Shown: one piece after another, positions 1 to 10,104 of the stretch
How the letters are laid out: every line of letters begins with the position of its first letter
How positions within the stretch are numbered: the first letter of the stretch is position 1
Source of the DNA: Welwitschia mirabilis
Lineage: Eukaryota > Gnetophyta > Gnetopsida > Welwitschiales
Direction: 5' to 3'
Assembly: GCA_051453625.1 (NCBI GenBank)
Contig: JBOZIK010000001.1
Span: 96,398,804 to 96,420,430, forward strand
DNA: 21,627 bases
Translations under genes and position numbers: made by a program
The notes under the pieces: generated by a model
Told to the model about the DNA's origin: nothing
Databases searched by the model: none
The model's input: the letters and a program-made list of their open reading frames with translations, nothing else

Positions 1-18
1 TACAATGCTAATAAATCA

Positions 19-20
<2 letters not shown>

Positions 21-94
<74 letters not shown>
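21..94. repeat. Compound microsatellite (TC)n(AC)n
   Basis: About 25 uninterrupted TC units are followed directly by about 12 AC units, seen directly in the sequence. Such compound dinucleotide tracts mutate by polymerase slippage and are often polymorphic. The tract ends in a short degraded AC-rich tail before ordinary AT-rich sequence. Confidence 0.97.
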
Positions 95-110
95 CCTCAC
101 ATACATGTAT

Positions 111-935
111 AAAGTCATGATTGCATTTTCCCTCGAATATTGCTTAATTGTCATCATAGTATACTAAGATATTTTGATTAGGAAGATCAAATACATAATG
201 CTCTCTTTATCTCTCCATGTGGACGGCTTCACACCTTCAATACGATTTTCGTTTCCGTAAATTTTGACATGGGATAGTTGGAAATCAATGGACTATGATG
301 TGCAGGGAGCAAGTATAAAGGAACCATGAAGGAACTAGTACAAATGATACCATTACACTTGGAACATCTTAGAAACACTTGGAACTAGTTGAAACTTTTA
401 TAAAGTTATTTAGTAACCTAATTAACAAAATACTAGTAACTAAGAGCTGCCTTATAAAGGATGTGTCCATCCCATAATGAAAAGGTGGAATCCTACACTG
501 ATATAAAAGACATATAAGAAGGTTCCAACCTGCAAATTAATATCAAATAAGTTGAGTGAATAACAAATTAATAGTCATTCAACAGGATGTAATGCCACAA
601 ATATACTTCTCTTACTAATTAAGTATTGATTAATATATTATTTCATAATATGTTAATTTCTCACTTATGTCTATTTTACAGAAACTCTAACTTGGTGCAA
701 AACTAATTAAATACTTCCATTATCAATTCCAAGATGATATTACAACCATGAAACTAAGATCCAGGATATCATAGCCTTGGAACTATGATCATAGAATAAG
801 AAGCAAGAAAACCAATTCATGGTAAAGACCTTAAAAATAGGTTAGTGATTCAAAGGCATAACATTTGATGGAAGAATATGACACTGATCTCAAACCAAAC
901 GAAATTATCTTTCAAGAATCTATAAAAGATGGTTC
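111..935. other. Unassigned AT-rich DNA
   Basis: I see no convincing gene, RNA or mobile-element protein remnant here on either strand. A 62-codon open frame begins at 865 and overlaps an 81-codon frame at 957. Both run into the low-complexity edge of the hAT element and resemble nothing I recognise, so I do not call them genes. Confidence 0.6.
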
Positions 936-1582
936 CAAACTCACTGGGTCGCAAGTTTGTATGCCCTTGCAAGTCTGCACCTCAAAACTTGTAGAGACGA
1001 GTCCAGTGGTCATGGGCTTACCAAACTTGCCAGACTCATCTCTGTTACTTTAGCCCAAAAAACAAAGGAAAAAAAGAGGGAAAAAAAGGATAGCATCAAA
1101 CATAAGGAAAACATTTTGTGGGACCTACATGAGGGGATTAAAAAGGGTTTGAGAATGGTAGATTTCATTTCAAACCTTCACTGGCGGCAGACAGCAGCAT
1201 GAACAACAAAGGAGAGTGGAGAAAATAGTGAGGGGTGGACTGTAAATTCCCTCTTTTCCATTTTTTTAAAACATTTTTCAGTCTTCTTTCACTCTGAAGC
1301 CAATTTCCATAGTTTTTAGATTGAAAACAATGCTTCTTTAATCTTTTGTTTTAAAATTTTTTCAGCATTCTTCTCAAGGGGATTAAAGCATTTCACACTT
1401 TGAAGTTTAGAATTTAAGTATGCTTTTCTCAGTTTTAAGGTTTTGCAATGCTTCATTAAATAAGTCAACAGAACAAATAGCTTGAAATTGATTATTGGTG
1501 TTGCATTTTGCATACTTACAAAGAAAACTTTCAAAGTTCAAACTTCAACGAGGAGTGGAATAGGCCCTTTTTCTTAAACTCA

Positions 1583-4490
1583 ATGGCACCAAAGAGAAAA
1601 AGCACAGATAGCTCAACATCAAAGGGCAAAAGATCTCTTCATGTTCAAACAGTAGAAGAGGGAATATTTACCAGCAACAAGAGCTACGTGGGATGCATTT
1701 GTTAATTCATAGAAAGATGATTTATGGAGGTATGCAAAATTTGACCAACACACAATTGAATCAAAAGGTCGCATTGGGCATTGTTCTATTTGGAATGGTC
1801 TCATGCATGGTGCCATTGACATGTTCAAGTCTTATCTTGCACGAGTTACTAAGAGAGATGTGATCCCATACCACCAAGTTCATGATTGAGTACAATTACC
1901 TAGCTAGTTTCAATTAGAAGAATTTCAAAGGAGAAGGAAAGAAAAAATGGCACAATTGGCACAAATACAAGGAAAAGTATTTTGCAGTTCCATTGCCTAT
2001 GACTCAGCTAAGGACGCCATTGACACAACTCAATTAGTGGAGAAGCGGTAAGTTACCATTAGTCCTCGTGAGCATAAAGACAAATTTTCAACAACTTTAT
2101 CTGGCATTAATCATATTTTACACCTATGTGGTAAGCAACTTGTAATTTGTTTTCATTAGAGCCAATTCAACATTGATTTTGTCATTGGCTCATTTCAATG
2201 TCAGTTTCTTCTTATAGGTCTTAAAGCCCCACAAAATATTGACAGCGTCTGATGCTATACAAAAGATCTGGTTGTATATGTAGACAAAAAAGTAGCAAAC
2301 TTCTTTTATTGATGTTACATCTCTTTCAATGTGGCAAGATCTCCACATTTTAACACCAAGGTGGAAGTTACTTTTGCCATGAAGGGTAAATATGTAAGTC
2401 CTTCTAACAAAAACTTTGTGGGAATTCATCGGATGACTAAATTGAGGTATTCCCCATTTCCCCTTCTCTCTCTCTCTCTCTCTTGTTTTGGTGGTTGTCT
2501 TGCTGGTAGAAAGTGAAGGTCATTGTCCACACAAGAAGAAAGCATGATCAAGGATTGGATGCACAATCATGACACATGGGTGGAAAGATGCAAACAGGTG
2601 TGAAGTTGTTAATTTTTTAGTTAGTAGTGGGCAGCACACTATTTTCTTATGAAATGTTGATGTCACACATGCCCTGAGAAATGCAACTTTCATGGCCTCT
2701 ACCATTAAAGGGGTAACTGAGGATGTTGGACCATCCACTATTATCCAGACATCAACAACAATGCATCCACATGTGTCAAATATGGCCATGAGCTTGAGAT
2801 AGATTATCCTAACATTTTTTGGACACAATGTGCCACAGATTCATTAGATTTGCTATTGGAGGACTTAGGCAAGTTGTCTTGGGTAGATTTAGTAAATTAT
2901 CTATTTTGTAATTTATAATGCTATTAATTATCTATTTTAAAATTAATGTTTACTTCCTTGATTTTTCATATTAAAGATGTGGTTGATAATTATGAAAGGA
3001 CTACTAAGTTCATCTATAGCCATGCCATCCTTTGAGCTCTTTTCTCGAAGCATAAAGAAGGGAAAGAAATTACAAGAGCAGGCACTACTAGATCTGCAAC
3101 ACATTTCTTATTTTGGTAGAGTTTGTTGGATGCAAGAGTGCCTTTAGGCTTCACGTTCATTTTTGACGAATGGATGAGATATTACATAACTTGCATTTGC
3201 AGTTTTGCACATTGCATTTTGCATTTTGCAACTTTCAGTAGCAATTGTCTTGTGATTTTCATTTTCATGGACTAGGACAGATGACTTTCGACAGCTCCAT
3301 ATACACATAGAAGGTGTGGATGTTGCATCGCTTCAAAAAGAAAGTCATTTTCCGTTTTGGAGTACCATGGAAGAAACTGTGAAGCATATTGCAATTGGAT
3401 AAGCTCAGATCTTTTCAAAATAGAAATCAATCAACCCAGTGACATTTTTACAGATTTCAGAGCCTCTAGTCTACATACTACACTTGGTGAACAATGATCG
3501 ATTATTCGTGGGCTATGTTTATGAGCCAATGAAAAATGCAAAAGAATCAAAAGGTACATTAAAATTTAGGAATGAATATTTTATAGGAAATTAGAAATGT
3601 TTTGCAAATCAGTCTACAAGCTTTGCAGACTATCACTCTTGGTTCCTACATCATCGTATTGCTAATTGCATAGGTATTATGAAAATTATGAGTATACCTT
3701 TTTGCTTGTATAGGACATAATTGATTGAAGACGGGATGACACTCTTTTCAATCCCCTACATGGTGCTGCCCATCTATTGAATCTAGCCATTTTTTATGAG
3801 TCAAATTTCAATTTAGATGATGCTAAACTTCCTATGAATTTCCCTGAGGTGGTGGACAGATTGTACCCCACAAGCCTCAAACAAGTGACATTGTATGACT
3901 ACAAAAATTCATTAGCCAATCACCAGATGCATTTTTAAAAGATGCCATGGAATCAAGGAAGAGGCTTGTATAGGTATATACTATATAATGTATTTCTACT
4001 CCAAATTCATCAAACACAAACTTAAATAAATAATAATTTTGTTAATAATTGTGTGGTTTTTTACTTCAAATGCATCATGGGATGAGTTTGGTTTCCCTTT
4101 GCCTAATTTGAGGAAGCCTGCATGTAAAATCCTCAATCAGCCTACATTTGCTTCTACCTTAGAAAGGAACTGGAGTATGTTTAACAACACACAAGCAAAG
4201 AAACAACATTTATTGCCTTTTAAAAGGCTGAATGTGATCTGGGTTTTTTGAACTTCACCATCTTGTTGCATGAGACAGCTCCAAGGAAAGAATACAAAGG
4301 TCATTCATCTCAAAGATCTAAGTCTTGACCCTCAATCTCTGTAAATGCCAATAAAGTACCTTAGTGATGATCGTGACTCTTTAGAGTCTGTACCACCAAA
4401 TGTCGATCCTCATGTATCATCCAACCATAAGCGCAATTCGGTTGGGGGTGATGATAGTGATTTTGGAAAGGATGAGACTGCAAATCGTTA
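1583..4490 (+). pseudogene. hAT transposase pseudogene (BED, DUF659, hAT dimerisation)
   Basis: Translated pieces in shifting + frames follow the order of a plant BED/DUF659 hAT transposase. A basic start (MAPKRKSTD, 1583) looks like a nuclear localisation signal. A BED-finger-like stretch (DDLWRYAKFDQ, about 1712-1890) has lost most zinc ligands. DUF659 begins near 2331 (ARSPHF) and continues through about 2640-2880, with FLVSSGQHTIFL and then DYPNIFWTQCATDSLDLLLE in another frame. The catalytic-core region includes KFIYSHAIL (about 3005) and EPLVYILHLVNNDRLFVGY (about 3460). PLHGAAHLLNLAIFYE lies near 3758. The C-terminal dimerisation block is at 4077-4250 (LERNWSMFNNTQAKK, with the conserved W and N). 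The normal protein would cut and paste its own element. Many stops and frameshifts, only some of which introns could explain, rule out function. Family assignment rests on remembered motif order and is strong for the dimerisation block. Confidence 0.85.
2462..2482. repeat. (TC)n microsatellite inside the hAT remnant
   Basis: A short TC dinucleotide run interrupts the DUF659-coding part of the dead transposase. It probably expanded after the gene stopped being selected. Confidence 0.9.
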
Positions 4491-5045
4491 GTCACATGTT
4501 TAACTCATGCTTCTTCTGTTTTTAACCCTTTTGTGTTGATGATCATGATACTAATATATCACCTGTCAGATAATTTCATATGTAATGCAATATTTCTATG
4601 TTATTTTGGATGTTAGGAAGCTTGAGTAATGAAGAAAAATAGAAAGCATTTTGTGGTTTACATGATTTAATGTCTCAGTAATGTCTTTGCATTTTTCTAT
4701 ACTACCAATAGTTGTGTGTACTGCGTATCTTTAGAATTTCTAAGTGTTTTCCAAAACTAATGAATCATGGCAAATATAACTCATAATGATGACTTTGACA
4801 CACATCTGTTTTTTAATTGATTAGTTCATTAATATATTGTATTCTAAAACTTGGCTACTATTTAGATTTTAGCATGCGTGATGCCTTACTGGAATGCATG
4901 AAAATTCATCATCTTTGAAAAACCGTAAGAAAACCCAAACTCTTGTGGTCTTCCCAAGTTTCAATTGATTTTTGCAAAGTCCACTAATTTTGGCTGAGTC
5001 CAAGCCCAAGAAGGCAAACAAGTTTGGCATCAAGTTTGAGTTTCA

Positions 5046-5770
5046 CAACGATGACTGAGACCAATACAAATTGAAATTATAACATTAAGGTCAAAAGATA
5101 TAGACAAAACTTGAAATAAGAGATTATTGTGCTGAAATTTTTACGTTCTGAAAGAAGGGTTAGTCCACATGAAGCTACAAAAGGGGGAAGAAGTCTCAAA
5201 AATGTGAAATACTATACAATCATGGAATATACTATGTTCTAAACCATATAGCAATCATTAAAGAAGGGGACCAACTGCATGAAATTACTTGATAAAATCT
5301 TTCTTTCAAAAAAAGGATTATATAGGACAACAAGAAACATAAAAATGACAAGGTTGAAAAGGAAAAAAATGAAGAAGAATACTTTAAAACAGAAATCAGA
5401 ATAATGTTTCAGAAATTTGGGAAATGCAGAAAAGCCTGTGAAAATGGAGTTTCGTAACTAGATGAAGGTTTAGATTAAAGCAGAAAAAGGACAGCATAAG
5501 TAGTAATTAGTTTTTAATGAAATACGTAAATGCAAAGTCCAAGAAAATTGAAGCTTTAAATCTTTTTACTGTAGCTAGAAAGTGATGTTGCTAAGTTCTC
5601 TCCAAAAGTCTCAAACCTAATCCAAAAAGGTTGTGACCAGTATGTCATTAAGTAATCTATTAATATATAGAACCCCACAAAAAAGAAAAAGTAGATGGAA
5701 AGAGATTCATCTCAGAACGAAAAGCTAAAGATCAGTTATAAAGCAAAAAGTATAAAGCTATACTAATGAA
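5046..5770. other. Unassigned A-rich DNA
   Basis: The + strand is purine-rich, with many A and AAG tracts. No protein similarity or RNA motif is visible on either strand, and no open frame stands out. It lies between the hAT remnant and the SINE-like unit. Confidence 0.6.
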
Positions 5771-6024
5771 GCATTGCGTGTTGGTTAGGCACTTGATCTA
5801 GCTTCTACTATGTCACGGGTTGAAGCCACAACATACGACTAAGGCATAGGACTCTAGTATCCTCCTCTAAGGCTAAGATAATATTTCACACCAATGTGTT
5901 GGGTGTAAAGGAGGCTCTACACTTGCCTTGGTGGGGGTTGGTGGGTCACGCATAAGACCCATGACGGACATTGGATGGTGTGGCAAGTCTAAACAGTAGC
6001 AGCTGGGACACGTCAATAAAAAAA
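5771..6024 (+). mobile_element. tRNA-derived SINE candidate
   Basis: An RNA polymerase III A box (TGGTTAGGCAC, 5782-5792) is followed at tRNA-like distance by a B box (GGGTTGAAGCCA, 5817-5828; the consensus GGTTC has C changed to G). Next comes a roughly 190-bp tRNA-unrelated body rich in GGTGGGGGTTGGTGGGTCA-type sequence, then an A-rich tail (AATAAAAAAA, 6015-6024). This head-body-tail order is that of a plant SINE copied by a LINE reverse transcriptase. No target-site duplication could be found, and the family is not identified. It is not a functional tRNA gene, because no cloverleaf with a paired acceptor stem is evident. Confidence 0.7.
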
Positions 6025-7139
6025 TCAAGTTTGCCACTGGAGAGTTTCAACTTGCTTTTGCGTTGGCTTTCTCTTTGATATCCCAAAAGAAAAAAAAAAG
6101 GATATAAAGGTAAAACTTCTCAGATAAACCTGCTTTTTTTTACCATACTCTACATCTACGAGTGTTCCATAATATAAACTACTTAAAACTCGTAAAAAAG
6201 GTAGCATCAGGAAGCTTGAAGGAAAGCATGCCATCATAGAAGAGTACTGCCCATATGGAAGGTTGATCCAGAGGTTATGTAACATCTTGGTAACACATAT
6301 CAGACTGTAAGAGTAAAGAATCTAAGCCCTACTATAAACCCTACCTCTACAAAAGGATAAGGATGGGTTTTCAGGCTTGAGGTTGATTCTAATAACTGAA
6401 ATGACAGAAACAAGAAGGTTTTCCTCGTTTATGCCCATCAAACAGAAAACAAAAACAGAAAAATGGGAATGTAAAAGCAAAATAAATTCTCAAACATTGG
6501 AACTTACAAAGCTTCAATAGAAATGAGTTAAAAATGGAGAAATAGTAGATACACAGCAGAATACAAAGTGCCTTTTATTACCAGGAAAACAATAAAGAGG
6601 GCCCATTCATGCATAAAATACTCGAAATAGTTGCAGAACAATTGCTCTCAGGGTTCAGGGATGATGGATGGATTGTTCAGATGGGGTTAAGCATTCTAGG
6701 AGACATTTTCAGCTTCAGCATGGTAAAGGATTAGAGCAGTAGTGAAGGTTGGATAATGGATGCATAACAACATAGTAGTAGGGATTCAAAACAAGAGGTT
6801 TAATGGCGTATTTATAAACCATTTTAAGGTTTTTAGGGGGCCTATGACTTGTCAAAAATTGGTAGGTGGGCCTGATTCAGGTTTTTAGGGGTTTGGATCA
6901 TTAGAACTTGTATTTTGATGTTGTTAGAATGTCCAAAGCAGTTCAGACTCTCTGGTTGAGAAAATGGCCAAGGCTTTGGTTTTTAAGCATTTAATCTGGA
7001 ACAAAAGGGATTTTCGAGGTCCGATAAGCTACAATGAGGTGTGTCAAAGGGTTGTGGTCATTCAGGCATGAGTTACAACATCACATTTATTAGGAACAAC
7101 AAAATTTGATCTGACAAAGACAGCTATTTATGTGGAAGA
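6025..7139. other. Unassigned DNA between SINE and copia remnant
   Basis: No gene is recognised. A poly-A tract lies near 6087-6100. The stretch 6540-6800 shows weak, patchy similarity to 9540-9790, including the shared word GGCCC(A/C)AT(T)CATGC, which might be a worn LTR pair of the neighbouring copia remnant. The 86-codon - strand frame at 6025-6285 has no recognisable motif. Confidence 0.5.
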
Positions 7140-9035
7140 CAAGGATATTTGCATGCACATATGCCTTGCAACCAAAGCCCTTCAAGTGCCTACAAGCAAC
7201 TTCCTTTTCATTCCACAAAATCTCTAGAACTTCATTGTTTAGACTAGAATCAGGAGATATAATCACCAAGTAAGCAATTGTTGAAATAGCTTCTGCCCAA
7301 AATTGCTTAGGTAGGCCAGCACCTACAACCGTGGATCGAACACACTCCAGCTGCCTTCTATTATGTCTTCAACCACACTATTTTCCTGTAGAGTACCAGG
7401 AAGAGGGTGTACATGTCTAATACCCTTATCACTGCAGAACTGGGCAAACTCATTAGAACTGTATTTCGCTTTATTATTAGTCAGAAGGCTTTTTAATTTG
7501 AACCCTGTTTGCATGTCGCCCCTGCAACAAATGCCTTAAAAGGCTGCAAATACCTCGTCCTTATAAACCCATATCTTATGAATGCAGTCATCTATAAATG
7601 TAACAAATTATGAGGAACCCCCAAGCAAGACAAGATTGGTCCACAGACATCAGAATAAACTATTCCAACTCACTCATTTTTCTTCTTTCCAAGTCTCAAC
7701 AAATATGACCTCTACTGACCTTTCCAACAATAGAGTCTTTACTAAATCCAGAGAATTGTTAAAAAGTGAGGGTATTAGAGAACAAGATTGGAGCACCTTG
7801 AAACATGCTTGTCCAGTGTGTCCCAAGCATTTGTGCAACAAGTCTAAGTCCCTTGGCTTTCTGTTATTGTAGCAATAGAATCACTGTTATGAAACTATGG
7901 CTCTAAGATGTGCATGCTTCCAACCTTCTTTCCATGCAACAAGTTAAGCCCTTCCTGCTTTTCCATTTTCCATTTCCATTGAAAAAATGCAAACCCAAAT
8001 CATCCAACTCAATGACAGAAAGCAACATTTTGTTACTGTAGGCACATGTCTAACATTATTGATAGTAATCCTAGGCATTCCTAGTTGTTGCAGCACCATT
8101 CTACCAAACCCAACAACAACACTTTGCCATCAGCAACATAGACAACATTTGAAGATACAGAGTGGTAAGAAATGATCTCAGATCTATTACAACATATATG
8201 AAAAGATGCAGCTGTATGAATGTGCAAGACATCTCCATTTTCCTATGATAGCCACACATATGGTTCTGTAACCATAACATTTAGACTACCATCTGTTTCT
8301 GCCTGATCTGCTTGGGAGGAGGATTCCTCTGAATTTGCTTTATCTCCCCCTCTCTCCTTCTACTTAGCCCTTCTTGCATAGCATTCCTTCTTGGTATGGC
8401 TGTTCCTTTTTAGTTTTTACTTTTTACAATGGCAGGATTCAATGTTCTTGCTACATGATTGTCCTGTGTTTTCGTTTATCCTCTTGTTTTTCACGTCTCT
8501 GAGTTCTACCTCTGTTATCACCCATAAAGGCGCTTTATGTAGACTGCACCTCTGGCACTGGCACTTTGCCCTCTGGATCCTAGAGTATAGAAATGACTTT
8601 GTCAATGTCATGGCAATGACATAGACACCATAAGGGATGACACTGTTGCAGGCCATGATTCTAGCAAAGAATCTAGAACTGCATGGCATTCCATGGGATC
8701 TGGAATATTAACATTATAATCTTCCAACTTGATGAGGTTAGCAATCATCTGATCTAAGATCATCTTATAATGACACCTCTAGCTTCTTCTTTACTTTAAA
8801 AAACTTTTGATAAATATGAAAAGTATTTGACCCAGAATCTTCATCAAACCTGCTCTTCAACTTTTCCCAGAGAGCATTAGTTTCAGCTTCATTCTTAATG
8901 AGGATAAAATACAGTAAGGGTGAATAACATTCCCCTACAAGATAAACCCTACCTATGGTTTTATAAAAACTAGTGAAGCCTGGATTTTCATGATAGCAAT
9001 TATTTACCAGTTAGCTGGATTTGCAAAGGCGACAT
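7140..9035 (-). pseudogene. Ty1/copia gag-protease-integrase remnant, 3' half missing
   Basis: Read right to left, frames shift repeatedly but follow copia order. Gag starts at ATG 9035 (MSPLQIQLTGK) and includes NEAETNALWEKLKSRFDED (about 8840). A CCHC-knuckle tail (HTKKECYARRAK) lies near 8360-8400. The protease region is near 8190-8225, where the active-site D-S/T-G is degraded (HTAASFHIC). The pre-integrase zinc region (LGHTGQACFKVLQS) is near 7800, followed by integrase core words FVTFIDD (about 7600), FAQFCSDKGIRHVHPLPGT (7323-7514 frame) and LPKQFWAEAI (about 7290). Similarity stops after GFGCKAYVH near 7140. Reverse transcriptase and RNase H are absent, so the element is 3'-truncated or internally deleted as well as dead. 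The exact lineage is uncertain. Confidence 0.88.
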
Positions 9036-9072
9036 GGTGTAGAGTTTATAGCACTTTTCAATAAAAATAACA

Positions 9073-9109
9073 GTGAAACAGAAATAGAAACAGAAACAGA
9101 AACAGAAAA
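9073..9109. repeat. (GAAACA)n short tandem repeat
   Basis: Five to six imperfect copies of GAAACA/GAAATA lie just upstream (in the - sense) of the gag ATG of the copia remnant. It is a simple slippage repeat in the element's leader. Confidence 0.85.
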
Positions 9110-9241
9110 TAGACCATGAGAGCAGACAAAATGCCAAAACAACAACACTGTTGGGAAAATGAAGAGTTTCAATGATGTCACTAAGCAATGGGACTTTAGA
9201 ACGATCAAGGTTAAGAGGTAAAAATCTGAGAAAATGTGAAT

Positions 9242-9311
9242 CCGGGATGTCCCACTGTGAAGCCGGGATGTCCCACTGTAAACCCGGGACGTCCCACCTG
9301 TAAACCGGGAC
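9242..9311. repeat. 21-bp tandem repeat with GGGACGTCCC palindrome
   Basis: Three full units (9242, 9263, 9284) and a partial fourth, running into the gap, have the form CCGGGAYGTCCCACTGTRAAN. The core is the palindrome GGGACGTCCC, with two copies showing TG instead of CG. The array lies near the start of the inserted LTR, and related motifs lie in the equivalent part of the LTR at 16.2-16.5 kb. The assembly gap probably results from collapse of this array. Confidence 0.92.
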
Positions 9312-9411
9312 NNNNNNNNNNNNNNNNNNNNNNNNNNNNNNNNNNNNNNNNNNNNNNNNNNNNNNNNNNNNNNNNNNNNNNNNNNNNNNNNNNNNNNNNN
9401 NNNNNNNNNNN
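9312..9411. other. Assembly gap (100 N)
   Basis: Exactly 100 N, the usual placeholder for an unknown distance. It begins inside a tandem repeat and ends seven bases before an LTR terminus, so missing repeat or LTR sequence is likely. Confidence 0.99.
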
Positions 9412-9423
9412 CCTAACAAACAC

Positions 9424-9956
9424 TTATATATCTTTTGAAATTTACAGAAAGCATGAGAGATATTAGACATTACTGTAGAGAGCCTCTCTGTGGTCAGTGG
9501 AAAATACAAAAACAAGTGAAAGTGCAATAGACAGAAAATTGCAGCAAATGAATAAACTCTTTACTGACAATTTAGCACTACAAAGGCCCCATGCATGCCC
9601 AAAAATGTTTCAAATTAAGTGGTCTTAGGTTTTAGGTGATTGGATAAAATGGATGATTTGGTAGCGATTGGCATTTTCGAAGAATTTCTGCTTAGATACA
9701 AAAAGAAGCTTGTTTGAATGATGGTTGAATGCTTCTGGATATTAGATGAACAATATTGTTTGGATTCTGGGATTGCAAAAAGATTCAGTAGATAAATGGA
9801 AAGTGAGTACTGAATTGCCCCTAAATGAGGGTTTTCTTGGTATATTTGCAGACCAACTAAGGGTTTATTGATACTATGCCAGGGGTCAGGAGTCAAGACA
9901 ACGTGGGTCGTTTGGCTTAGGGTGTCTCTAATATTATTATTTTTATTATTTTACTG
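9424..9956. other. Leader or unassigned DNA of the copia remnant
   Basis: No coding similarity is visible. It lies between the LTR insertion and the 18-bp repeat next to the primer-binding site, so it may be untranslated leader of the - strand copia element. That would make an unusually long leader (about 0.8 kb without the insertion). Alternatively it belongs to another worn LTR (see the weak similarity to 6540-6800). Confidence 0.4.
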
Positions 9957-10080
9957 GAGATACCAAGCCCAAAGGGGATATCAAGCTCGAGGGTGATCTC
10001 AAGCCCAAGGGGGAGATCAACCTGAGGAAGATATGAAGCCTAACAGGGATATCAAGGTCGAGGGAGAAATCAAGCCCTAG
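9957..10080. repeat. 18-bp tandem repeat beside primer-binding site
   Basis: Six to seven imperfect units of about 17-20 bp with consensus ATATCAAGCCCAAGGGGG (variants ATCTCAAGCCC, ATATCAAGGTCGAGGG and so on), visible directly. The period of 18 would preserve a reading frame, but all frames contain stops or lack a start, so it is probably untranslated leader of the adjacent element. Confidence 0.88.
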
Positions 10081-10090
10081 ACATCATCCA

Positions 10091-10102
10091 CCTTTGATAC
10101 CA
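10091..10102 (-). other. Retrotransposon primer-binding site
   Basis: On the - strand this reads TGGTATCAAAGG, close to the TGGTATCAGAGC complement of the initiator methionine tRNA 3' end used by most plant copia elements. It lies two bases inside the LTR end at 10105, the normal spacing, and fixes the LTR as a 5' LTR with the body running to lower coordinates. Confidence 0.85.
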
Positions 10103-10104
10103 GT

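Larger units (their letters stand above)
936..5045 (+). mobile_element. Degenerate hAT (BED/DUF659-type) DNA transposon
   Basis: The span is defined by a transposase pseudogene in the middle and two similar stretches at its edges. The left stretch (about 936-1040) is rich in AAACTC, CAAACTTG and GAGTC-like words. The right stretch (about 4940-5045), read on the other strand, has the same words (AAACTC, CCAAACTTG, GACTC). Short degenerate subterminal repeats of this type are typical of hAT elements. Exact terminal inverted repeats and the 8-bp target duplication could not be identified, so the ends are approximate. The protein is dead (see the transposase entry), so the copy is non-autonomous and old. 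Confidence 0.55.
9149..9418 (+). mobile_element. LTR insertion (solo LTR or collapsed element), SIRE-like family
   Basis: The segment begins TGTTGGG and ends CCTAACA, a TG...CA pair with a near-perfect 7-bp inverted repeat. It is flanked on both sides by AACAC (9144-9148 and 9419-9423), a 5-bp target duplication as expected for LTR-retrotransposon integration. It shares the 15-mer AGTTTCAATGATGTC with the - strand of the large LTR near 16600, and both LTRs end in CCTAACA, so they belong to one family in opposite orientations. A 100-N gap interrupts it, so its real length is unknown. The related LTR is about 1.1-1.2 kb, and a whole element could be hidden. It sits in the leader of the older copia remnant, so it is the younger insertion. 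Confidence 0.75.

Noticed and set aside
865-1202. Two overlapping short open frames on +
   Set aside because: They have no similarity, no start context and a low-complexity lysine-rich end, and they overlap the subterminal region of the hAT element.
2520-2828. 102-codon - strand frame
   Set aside because: It is antisense to the DUF659 part of the hAT transposase remnant, so it is a shadow.
5771-5850. Possible tRNA gene
   Set aside because: A and B boxes are present, but no paired acceptor stem or anticodon arm could be drawn and the B box is mutated; the extended body and A tail fit a SINE.
8391-8689. Hydrophobic + strand frame (8391-8624) and a cysteine-rich - strand frame (8417-8689)
   Set aside because: The + frame is antisense to copia gag and the - frame only partly overlaps the true gag frame; neither is a separate gene.
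9242-9311. Regularly spaced repeats resembling a CRISPR array
   Set aside because: Units abut with no unique spacers, and the context is a plant LTR.
9000-9527. 175-codon - strand frame with short repeats (GFTVGHP-like in a sister frame)
   Set aside because: It crosses the 100-N gap and the 21-bp DNA repeat; the repeat explains the peptide pattern and no family is recognised.
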